The notes under the pieces are model-generated. The model worked only from the letters and a program-made list of their open reading frames with translations. It had not been told where the DNA came from and did no database searches. The translations under genes were made by a program, and so were the position numbers. 64,000 nucleotides of DNA from Climacteris rufus (lineage: Eukaryota > Chordata > Aves > Passeriformes > Climacteridae), in assembly GCA_013398175.1 (NCBI GenBank), contig VZRZ01004576.1, positions 792,555 to 856,554 on the forward strand. The letters are read 5' to 3'. The stretch's first letter is position 1. Every line of letters starts with the position of its first letter. This document shows, one piece after another, positions 13,701-25,700 of this stretch.

Positions 13701-16700
13701 CTTTTAAAGTTTCATGGACAGTGCTGTGTAGTTGGTTCAGAGGCTGGCTCTGTATGTTACAAATGAAGGGTGCCACCTCATCACAGCATCACTGTGCAGT
13801 TCTAAGCTGCCTTGGCATAACAATACAAAACGTGCTGTACAAGGCACCAGTGCAGTAGTTTGTTTGAATGTATCAGAAGTGCTGGAAATTCTGAATTACA
13901 TTCTTTATTAAATTCTGAATTCATTTCTTTTACATGTTTTTGTAGAAGAGCATTTGGGAAGGGCTAACTCGGGAGTACAGGTGCTGCATGGCTGCATTAT
14001 TATGTTTGAATGACTCTTCTCTCCCTTTCTCCTTTTATTCCTTTTTTTTTTTAAATGCCGCCTTCTCTTTACCCTTTTTAGTTTTAACTGAACTTTCCAG
14101 GGGTCAAAGTGTGAAACTTCTAATGAGTGTCACATTATTGATGACTGGCCAGTAGGTCAGTATGTGTTGGAGAGCCAGCTGGCACATGCAGCACATTGGA
14201 AAGGCTGTAGCAAATCTTACCAGACAGTAGCTGGAAAGCAGAAGACAGGAGTGGTAAGAGAGGTTGCCTTGAGGGAAATGGAAGCATTTAATAATTTTCA
14301 CACTATTGGAGTGGTTAAACATGCAGAAGGATCACTTCTGCTTCTTATGGAAGAGCTTGTTCTGTTACTTTTACCTTTCCAAGAATTGGGCAAGCCATTC
14401 ATCCAAAATAGATTCTGCTGGCAATAAAATACTTAATCTGAAAAGCAGCCAGTATTGTCTTCTAACAGGTTTATAAGGGTTGATCATCCCTTTAAAATGT
14501 TGCATTTAGAAATGTCATCTTAAGTTGCCTCCTAGACAGATATTAATTTATAAGGTTATTTCCCCCACATTTTCCTGACTCCTTACCAGCCTGCCTGATT
14601 TTTTCAAGGTCATAAATGATTTCCTTACTTTTCCAGAAGAGCATTTAAAAATGTCTTCTTTTCACATGTACATTAGGGGCCTGTAGTCCATTTATTAAGT
14701 TCTAATACTTTAAAAGTTCTAATACTTAAACAATTTTATCAGGTAACAGCACACAGTCAGTGCATAAAACGAGAAAGGAAATACTTTAAATACTTCTAGG
14801 CCTAAAGTGTTAGGAAAGGAGCCCTGATTCAAGACCATAGAGTCATTCTGCTTGTGTATTCCCTCCCACTACAGCCCTCAGTTTGTAATTGAATTGTTCT
14901 TTTGGTTCAGAGTTGGGGAAATAGTTACTATATTATTTAGGGCAGGCAGTGCTTCGTAACATGTATAGATTGTGCTGAGAACTTTTTTAGAAAAAAACAA
15001 ACATTGAATTTGAACTTTGTTTCAGCACTGTAGAGAGCCTTGAATGTTTAATGTTATTTTTAAAATTACTTCTAAATTTTTTTTACCTGTCAAATATATG
15101 CAGCCATAGAAAGCTACTCTAAAAATGTCAATATCTTCTAAGTTTATGGATTATTTTTTGACAGTCTCTTGCATAAAGGGATCATACTGTCTGCCACGAG
15201 ACTGCGTGTCCATTGTGTGATATCTCTTGTGCTTTGCAGAGTTCTAAATGCCTTACTCTGACAATATTGCCATTTTTCCATGAGGACCTTTCTGCAGCTT
15301 CCAGTCTTGCATAGTCAGCTGATCCTGTTTACAGGAGGAAATTTTGTATGGAGGAAACTTTGAACTGTTTTATGGTTGTTGATTGTTTAGTCTGTGTTCT
15401 TTTGCAGACTTTGGCAGGTTTCATAAGTGTTCCAGCACCAGTATGGAAAGGTCAGATTCCAGGGGAGCTCTGGAGTTGCAGGAGCACAGGATATCACTTT
15501 TTCCAATACCACAAGAAAGAAACAAGAGAAGTTTGTGCATCTGTATTTCTCAGATCGCTCAGCGCTGTTCCCCAAATAAGAAAGTAACTTAGCGACATAA
15601 CATGTTGGCAAGTAGTCCTGCAGTGGTACAGACACATGGCCCCTGTTGCCAGGTGCCTGTGCTTAAGTGTTCTTCAGGATTGTAGGTCATGGCCTGGCTG
15701 GCTGGAAACAGGCTCATAAAACTGGTACAGATCCTTGAGTTTCAGAACTGAGTTTGGTGTGGAACAGAAACAAGTTAACTGTCCCTTGTAGGGAAGCCAA
15801 TGGACTACTTTTCCTAAAGAAACCACTTTATGGTTATGGGCAGCAGTGTACAGTCCCTGATAGTCCTTTTGTGAACTCAGGCATTGTGTAAATAGCAGGG
15901 AAAAGACCCTGGGATTGAGAGATGGTTAAGTAGCAGTTGCAAGAGTTCATGCTTATCCATAAAACTGAGTGGTTAAAAAGGATCCAAATGTGCAATGGGA
16001 TCAGATTTAAGAGCTGAAGAATCTTACAGAGCATGTTAATTTGAAAAGAATGACACAGATTGTGATCTTAGTAGGCTTTTTTGACTGTGGATCGGATTAT
16101 AATCTATAAATTGTATTACCATTAAAGGGCAGGTAGCTGTACAAGCAGCTGTGTGAGTCTCCATGAGAAGTATAGTGGTTTGTGGTCAGAAAGTTCAGGA
16201 ACAATTTGTTCTAGCTTGTGACCATAAGAAAAGTGGAAATATACTGATGTATCTACCTGGTTTTATGAGTGCTAATGTGTTAAAATGTGTAGCTGATGCT
16301 AATTAGATTCATTTTGGAAATATAGAAAGATCCAAAAAATCATTGTTTGCAAACATTGGCAGAAAGATCTGTTCTCCTGGTTCCTGGATTGGATGTGTCT
16401 TGGATAGTGAAGAATTTGAAATTGCTACCATCTGACAGCTGCTTGATTTAAATAAGTGATTGTTTCTCCTATTTAATTTGATTTGGTTTGTGTCCACAGT
16501 ATCAGAGCAGCCACAATAAGCAGCTGTCTTTACAGTCTTAATGGAAGGGGCAAAATTGGTGAATTAATACTTCCACCTAACCTCAGGCTGAAATATCAGC
16601 AGGTTCATCATGTAATGGGCAGATTAAAATAATTGTTCAGATTTGTGACACTTTGAGGGCTTGCATGCTGACCTTAGCACTAACCTAATGTGGTTGCACA

Positions 16701-19700
16701 GCTTTTATCTTAGAGGTGGCTTACAGGAGGATGGAGCAGGCTGCACAGCAAATCATTAATGTTACCTGCTCTCCTGCTCTGCTTTCTGGTAGTTTGCTGT
16801 CTTCCTCTGACATGTGCACATCAGTATCGGTGATAGTCCCCATGGTGTCTTCTCTTTTCAGCTACTTATGTGACACCAGGCAGTAATCTGACTTCAGACC
16901 ATATCTGGCCAGTCACTGTCTGAAACAAAACTATGTAGTTGGAGGCCCAGTAGGCATCTCCTGTGCTTCCTCTCCTCGCCCCCTCTCCCCTCCTCTCCTC
17001 GTCAGTGTAGGATGCTTTATCTTGAACTACCATGTATGATGGCTATAGGGTGTCCCTTTTCCCCTCACAGTCACAGAATGGTTTGGGTTGGAAGGGACCT
17101 TAAAAATCATCTTGTTCCAGATCCCCCATCACTGGCGGCAACATCTTTCACTAGACGGTGACAGAAAGACAGAAAGTCTCCACTGTTCTAATTCACAAGT
17201 TTCACCTTGGTTTACCTGTTTGTGTTGTCTTATAAACTTTTCATAATCTTAAGATAACTTTTATTAGAAAACCATGTCTAAATTGCATTGTCTTCCAAAC
17301 ATGATTATATTCATGTGGATCTCCTCCTTCTGCTTTGTGTGTATGTATGTGGACTGGTGAAAACACCGTCAACTATAAGGTCTGAGCTCTTGTCTTCCCG
17401 AAGGTAAATTCTGCCAGCTTGGATTCATTTGGTGCTAGAATTCTGCCTTGGCTGTATGCAAGCAGGAAGCACTCATTCTGCAGATGGCTAGAAATCCTTG
17501 CATACCTGTAATTATCCAAATTACTGTGGAGGAAAATTTTATTGGGTTAAACACAAGTATCTAATGATGAGTTATCTTCACTTTTTGCAGTGGGTTGTTC
17601 ATTTATTGTAACTATTTGTTCAGATACTGTCTCATTAGGTGAAAGACTATTTTAGGTACTCCTTTTTCTTCATACTCCCTTGTAATATCACACATTCCTC
17701 CCAAATTAGTTACATTTCTCCTATACTTCCTTAAGAAGCAGCATTTGCATTTACAGGAGAGCATATTTGCCAAGGCAGTAGGCTTATCAGTCCATGTGAG
17801 CACTTTTGTGTCAGTTTTTGCTTTATTTCATGCAATGTAAGAGTATTACAACCTGGTCCCAAAAGGACGGATTGAGTGGTTTTTCAGCACTAAATCCTTT
17901 TCCAAGTGGTTACTTCATGATTTTAAAAAAGACTTTTTCTGTTCCTTTGCAGTCACTGTTGGAAGCACATGATATTGTGGCTTCCAAGTGTTATGATTCC
18001 CCTCCTTCCAGCCCAGAAGTCAACAACTCTTCAGTGAACAACCAGGTTGTTCCGGTAGATGCTATTCGTATCCTTGGAATTCACAAAAGAGCAGGAGAAC
18101 CACTGGTAAGTAAGTGAAGATGAATGTGTCTTTAAAGTACTAGTGAAAATGTTTGCATGTACTTGATTTCTTGTGTTATCTTTTAATTATTTCCATTATA
18201 ATGCTGTGTAATTTAATGGGTGATAAGATCAGTATTGAGAGGTTGAAATAAGATGATAGTTGTGTGTACTCCATCCCATTCTCTCCAAGAAATATTGGGA
18301 TAGTGAATAGGCAGTCACTGGGCTGAATGACCTGCTAGCATAGCTGACTAAACACAACATCTGTCTGGTCCTGATGCGAGGTGACAGGATTGCATGCAAC
18401 CAAGAACAACACAATCAGTTTTACTCATGTGAAAACCTTGTCTGAAAGCATTTCTGTGTCACCTGATGCTTGTCTGTTGGGAGCTCTTACACTGTAGTAA
18501 CTGTTACTGTCTGTTTTTGTTGGAGTAGGTGGAATATCTCATAGCTGTGTATTTTTGCTTGAAATAATGGTAAAATGAAATTGCAGTTCAAGCAGTGGAA
18601 AACTGGGTGTCACGTTCCTCTTTCAGGGTGTCACGTTCAGGGTTGAGAACAACGACCTGGTAATAGCACGAATTCTTCATGGAGGAATGATAGATCGGCA
18701 GGGTCTGCTGCATGTGGGTGACATTATTAAAGAGGTGAATGGCCATGAAGTTGGAAATAATCCAAAAGAATTGCAAGAACTGCTGAAAAACATTAGTGGA
18801 AGTGTCACTTTGAAGATTCTTCCCAGCTACAGAGACACTGTCATTCCTCAACAGGTCAGTAGCACATTTCTGATGATTCTGTGAAAAGAACTGCTGCTTA
18901 GTGCTTTATTGTGTAAGATTTTTAAAGATTCTGGTTTAGACATACTGTGATTATTTTGTGAATATAATGCTAGGAGGAAGGCTAAAATGTACATACTTGT
19001 ATTTACCTTTATTTACGTTTTGGAAATGGATTTATTCAATACACTAATACTACACCTAATGTGCTGGCCAAAAAAAAATCAGCTTAGTGTCTAAAATTGG
19101 TAAGCATTTGTATGCTACAATAAAGCATGCTTCTTTGACCTGAAGTGACCTCTGATGAGCTGGCAGAGCCACACTACTTGGAGTGAACTGTCTATGTTTA
19201 TAACATGGTTGGTGTCAAAAATAACCTGTTTCATAGAATTCAGAAACATACTCAGTTCAACAGATGAGCTTGAACTTGCTGACTTCAGTAGAAACTTGGA
19301 TGGTGGCTATTCCTTATCCTTTTGTTATTTCTGTAGGCTGTCAGTTTCTCCATGGCAGAATTAACTTGTTGAGCTAAATCAGTGCATTTGAAACACCTTA
19401 TAAGATGCTCCTTCAGGTCATGGCTCTTAATGCCTATGGCTATAGCAGGCTGTGCTACCACTGAGTAGAGGCAGAGGGAATGTACTTTATTGAAGCAGGT
19501 GCAGTGCTTCCTTTGCTCCCCAGCCTGGTACAAAGAAAGTCAAAGATGTTTCCAGTTGACTGATGCAACTTACAGTTTCTTCCCCTGCATCACATTTGAG
19601 TCTTAAGCAGTTGCGTATCCTGTTTCTTCTAAAACATTGAGTTCATGGCAAAAATAAGTCTTGAGATTCCACAAGCCTTAAATACAGTGCTCACATTCCA

Positions 19701-22700
19701 AGAACTTTTTTGTATTTTTAAGTAATTAAGTAATTAAAAGTCAGACTTCAAATTGTGTTGTATACACTGAAATGCAAAAATGAGAGTTTTGTAATACATT
19801 GTCCAAGTGGAACAGATTTTTTTTTATCCTGAAGCTACTTCAGCCACAGTTTGCACTGTTGATTATTCTGTCCCAGTTGGTTTGTACCTTTTTGCCCCCC
19901 AGATTGGATTTTACATGCCAGGTGCACTTGGATCATGTCAAGCTTTTTATGCTGTAGGTAGACATTACTTCAGTTTGACAGATAGATTAGTCAGAATGTA
20001 TTTTATAATGCTTAAGCTTTGTTAATTTTTACACATTGCAGGTTTTTGTGAAGTGTCATTTTGATTATAATCCATATAATGACAACCTCATCCCATGCAA
20101 AGAAGCAGGTTTGAAATTTTCTAAAGGAGAAATACTTCAGATTGTAAACCGGGAAGATCCAAATTGGTGGCAGGTGGGTAGAAAGATTAAAATAATTAAA
20201 ATAAAAAACTGACAAGCATCAGTAGTTGCCTTAATAATAAACTCTTTAAATTATGATCTACTTCCATTTAACAGTAGATACGGGAAAGAATATTTGCACT
20301 GCAATCCAATTTCAAGCTAATATCAAGATACTAAGTTGAAACACTAAAGGAAATGGAATGTTTTAAATTGTATATGTAAGGCTCATTTTACTGTCAGTGC
20401 TGTTTATTTGTCTTTGTTCTTGTATCATAAGCCTGGACATTACCAAGTCAGTTTAAGTGGACAATTTCTAGCAGAAAATCTTAGGTTGACTATAATTGTG
20501 GTAAGCCTTCCCTGACAGTAACTGTGGAAGAAGTGAACCTCTTCCTGGGTGCTCAGAGTTGAGTAGAGAGGGAAATTAACCTTGTGGATTTGAAGAGGGG
20601 TGAGAAGAGCTGTTTGGAGAGGCTGTGTGTTCTGTTTCTACAGGGGTGGTCAGTGTCTGTGAGCTGCAGCATGCATGTTCACAGGCACAGTGTTTGGCAC
20701 TATTTCAAATATTAACCATTCATTCTGGTTTAAAGCAGTATTTCTACATTCAGTCCTTCAGTAGAAATGTAATTCAGTGTTTATGTTAAGGTTATGTTTT
20801 CCAAGATACTATACACAGAATTAAACATCCTCAGTGCCTTTGAAAATGGGACAGTGAATGGGACAGTTCACTTTGAAAGTGAACTTTTAGACACTTTTCT
20901 CAACTGAGATCCTCAAAATTGGCAAAGACTTTAGCATTATTAACTTCCCTTCCCACTTCTACATTGCTCTCCCTTTGCAAGGTAGCAAGCAGAAGAGAGC
21001 CAGACATTACCTGAGAACAATAGATATGACTTCTTTAAAAGCAACAAAATATTCCAGTATACATCAACAACTGCTGAATTTAGTTGCTTCTCAGTGACAG
21101 TAACAACAGAAAGACAATAAAAAGTGTGAGGGAAGGCTGAAAATTTACTGCTGCCAACTTAATTAGTTTCAGAAGTAGGCACTCCAAAACTCCAGAGTAG
21201 TTTCACATTTAGCTCCCATGCTGACTTCTGTATTGCTTTTCACTCTCCAGTTGTAACTTGTGGGAGTCCAGGAGAAATAAATCTTCAACACCCAGTCACT
21301 GGCAAAATTCAAATGCTTTAAATCAGTACAGTGTACTGCCATGCAGATCATGCCCCAAGAAAAAAAAGTTAGTTTTTCCTCCTGCTTTCTAGAAATGCTA
21401 GACTGTTAATGAAAACTTCATACTGTAAAAAATCAGTTAGTCATAGATTAAAGCATACAAGCTGAAAAGCAAACATCTCCTGTTAGCAAAAGAAAGATTT
21501 ATGCAAGCAAAAGATTTATGGAGAATTAAACATTTCATAACTGTGTGTTTGTGTTAAGCTTGCTGAGAATTGAGCTTGCCATGAAATTATTTTATAGAGA
21601 ATCTTAGCCAAATTTTCATTACTAGGAATACTTAAGTTACTAAGATTTAAAATCTGTTGTTGCTCAGTGCAAAAAGCTGGAAGGCATGATTAGGGATGTG
21701 TTAATGGTGTTCACTGGAAAATGACAGTTAAGCTGCACTGGAACCTGTTTGGAGCAGCTCAAGAATATAAAATAACTGTACTGTGTACTAGAAAATCTGG
21801 AGTTTTGTTACCTGAGGCTTCAGTGTCTGGAGCCAGAGAATTCCAGTTTGGAATTTGATGCCAAAGTTTTATGGCTGTAGAAGCTTACTTACTTAATGGA
21901 AACCCATAATGAGACTTGAATAAAATAGATACAAGTTTCCTGAATTTTAATACTCAATGGCACAACACTATTACTGTAAAGGAGAATTTTAGTATCTATA
22001 CCTGAGTTTGAATTTCCAAGTCTCAGTAGTAAATGTGTAAATATACTCACCATCAAGAAATTTTGGCAGTGGTAGTCAGTCAACACCATGCTGATGAAAA
22101 AAATGCTTCTCAAAAGTCACCTGTAATCTTTCATATTATCTTTTTTCCCCAGGCTAGTCATGTCAAAGAAGGAGGAAGTGCAGGTCTAATTCCTAGCCAG
22201 TTCCTGGAAGAGAAGAGAAAGGCTTTTGTTAGGAGGGACTGGGACAACTCAGGTGAGATTTAGTGACATTCAGGAGCAGATTTTGCTCTGACTCCATTTG
22301 TTTTGCTTTTTCTGCCTCCATAAATAATAGAAGACTGCTGTGTGAGATTACACAGATTATTGTGAAATGCTGAATATTATATTTTGGCATTGGTCGAAGG
22401 ACAAAGGGTGAAGTCTCTGCTTATTGTTCAAAGATACATGAATCAGTTTCGTGATGAAAAGCTGAATGAGGTGGGACAGGCAGTGTGCACTTTACTTTTT
22501 AAAAGATTATTTACAGTATGCAGTGAAAGTTAATAAGTTAAGCATGGATTTTTCAGTTGCCTTCTGCAAAGCTTTCTAGAAAAATACTGTTTTTCTCTGT
22601 GTTCAGTTCTTCCTGTACCATTTGATGTGTTTGTAAATAGATGTGATCTCTTGCCCTAGGATGATATATATCGTTCTAGAATAGTCCTTATAAATTTAAT

Positions 22701-25700
22701 TAATCTAAACTTTCATATATTCCTGTAAATAAGCTTTGGAATTTAACAGAAATTGCGAGTTCATCTAATTTTTTTATTTTTAGGGCCTTTCTGTGGAACA
22801 ATAAGCAGCAAAAAAAAGAAAAAGATGATGTATCTCACTACAAGAAATGCAGGTATCTCTTAATATTACATATGAGTCGCAGTTCTCTATGCTTCAAAAC
22901 TTTCAGAGTCTAGTATAGCCAAAACTAAGGATTTGCAGTAAAATACTTGATTATAAGTTTGATAGACCAGCTAGTTTTTATGGTTTAAAACCAGTAGTGA
23001 CCAGTGAAGAGAGGGTTGTGCTGAGTGCATCGTTTGGTAGATGGAAATCAGAAAAAAGAAAATAAAAGTAAAACATTTGTTGCCAGCAGGCTGAGGAGAT
23101 GTGGTCCTTCCCTTCTCAGCATTGGTGAGGCCACACCTAAATGTTGTGGACACCTCCCCAGGGCAGGAGAGACAGGGACATGCAAAGGTGTTGAAGGCAC
23201 TGGAGCATCTCTCCCACAAGAAACAGCTGAGAGAGCTGGGACTGTTCAGCCTGAAGAAGAGAAATGCTCAGGGCAATGTCATCAGTGTGTACAAAGACCT
23301 GAAGGGAAGGTGCTTTTCAGAGCAGCCCAGTGACAGGGCAAGAGTCAACAAGCAACAACACAGGAGGTTGCCTCTGAACATCAGAAATCTCTTTTTCCAC
23401 TCTGAGGGTGACTGAGCACTGGCACAGGTTGTCCAGAGAGGTTGTGGAGTTATCCTCCTTGGAGATACTCAGCAATTGTCTGCATGTGGTCCTGGGCATT
23501 GGGGAGGCTCAGATATCTTCCAGAGGTACCTACCAACCTCAACCATCCCATGATTCTGTGAAAGCTCACTAATTGTTAATCACAGTTTTCCCCTTCTGAT
23601 CAAACACAGATTTCCTTCTTGGAAGTAAAAGTGAGTATCTGACCTTATGCTGTCCGTGGAGGGATAACTATTTTATTCCCAAGCCAATTTAATGCAAGAA
23701 ATCTTGTATCAGACTCACTGCCCTTTTAGTACTGTTTATATTCACATGAGGTCTGCTGATATATAGCAGTACTACTTAATTTCTTTTCTTTCAGCTGTGA
23801 CTGTTTATTAAAGTTTTTTGTACATTTCTCAATGTAGAATTTGATCGTCATGAAATCCAGATATATGAGGAAGTAGCCAAAATGCCTCCTTTTCAGAGGA
23901 AAACACTGGTCTTGATTGGGGCCCAAGGAGTGGGGCGAAGAAGTTTGAAGAACAGATTTATTGTACTGAATCCTACTAGATTTGGAACTACAGTGCCATG
24001 TAAGTTGTCAGCATTCCTATCATAATATCATACTCTGAGTCTGATTAACTGGAAAACACCTGATGTTTATCCTAGTGATTCGGTGTAGGAGTGATTTTGT
24101 CAGAGCATAAGAATTGTAGAGTGGGAAAGAAAAGGCTCTTTGGCTTTTCAGACAACTGAACTAACATATGGCCATGAGAATATTTGTAACTAGCAGTTAA
24201 ATGTTACTGGTGCTGCAGAAAACCAGTTTTTGCCTGTGCAGTATTTCAGTCAGTGATGTCAGTCTCCATCTGTGACTGAGGGGATTCCAGAAGTTCCTAG
24301 TAGCCTTCTGCAATGAACAGCCAGTGGAGTTTCTCAGGTCTGCCTTTTAGTTTTCCACCTGTGGACTAGGCATTATCAATTGTTGCTTTAGTATTAGAAA
24401 TGTAGGGAAAAGCAACAAACTTCGGTAAAACTGAAGTAAGTGTTTGTGATCTCCAAGATTTGTGTGACTATCTGATGTTTTCATATATAGAGCCTGAAGT
24501 AAGTGGCCTTTCTTTTTTTTCTTCCTATAAGCAACAGAAAAACCCCTCCTTTACTGAAGTAGGTTTTCTTGACTTTCTTTCAGATACTTTGCTCATTCAC
24601 CTTTAGTTTTTTTGCTACTCCCTCCTTTGAGTTTGACTGCTGACCAGAGAAGTCCACCCTAGCTACATTATTATTATTCTCCTTCCATGTGCTTTTCAGA
24701 ATTTCAAAAACAGTCTGTTCCCTTCTGTTTCCAGTGGGCAAGAAGTAGACCTGATAAAAAAAGGGGAGGAGGGACAGGTCTGAAAGATGAATTGTGCAAT
24801 ATGAGAGAACCAGTCTCTCATTTTCTGAATCACTAGCATCAGAACTGGCCAGGGTACTTAGAATTGGTATTTGGAACGGATAACAAGGTTGACTTCTCAG
24901 TGTTACTTTTTTAAAGAAATCTTCTCCTGGAAATTTCATTATTTTATATTGGCAAAATAGTAGGAGACCTTTTATTGCTTCTAAAATTCATATTCCATTT
25001 TTAAGAAAGCATTCAGAATTACTTATTTCTCTAAAATGCTATATAGATGCTTGAATATATGTAAGTAATGCAACACAGTGTTAAAATGCTTTTACTTGGA
25101 GTTCTTGAACATTCTTCAAAGGCACAAAAGTTAACTTTTCCCAACCTGACAGTCTAATCATGCACATGTAGTACCTAGTTTATTGTATATAGAATCTCTT
25201 CTCTACTTTAGATTTTAGGTGGGATAATCAGTGTACTTAGTTGGTCTCTTTCTCTTTGATCAGAAGAAAATTCTCCACACAAATTTGTGTGGGATTTTTT
25301 TTAGGGAGTGGGAAATTACTGAAATGGATCCATTGTGCTTTGGGGAGAAGCATATTCTTGGTGTTGAGTTCTAATCCAGTACATGGTGCTGTGGTTTTTC
25401 TTCAGTGTGGATAACTGAACTCTTAAATAATCTTCTGGCTGTAAACTGTTAAAGCTCATTCTCCAGAATTCCTTTCAAACTGATATGTGATTTTTTAATG
25501 TACTGTTTTAAACACTATAGTTTTAATCTTTCTGTAGAATCTTGACTAAAACTAGATTTTCTAGTAATATATTTATTCTTAACACCTTCAGATGATCGTT
25601 TTCCCTGGAACTTGAGTTTTCTATAATACTGAAGTGGATAGGAATTACTGGAAGGGAAGTTTGCTTTCCACTTGTATCACCAAGTTGCATCAAGTGGTGA

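Larger units (their letters stand above)
9719..17952 (+). other. PALS2: Largest PALS2 intron (8.2 kb)
   Basis: Apart from two CR1 fragments (about 11973-12178 and 17071-17157, both minus) this is AT-rich unique sequence. Small local repeats include two copies of a TTCTAATACTT-type unit near 14698-14726 and a C/T-rich run near 16965-17003. The short open frames inside show no recognisable domain. Because the PALS2 reading frame is already complete, no constitutive exon is missing here. Confidence 0.85.

Noticed and set aside
24580..24939. A 119-codon minus-strand frame in a PALS2 intron, with fairly protein-like composition.
   Set aside because: No family recognised and no signals around it; kept only as a low-priority candidate for a homology search.
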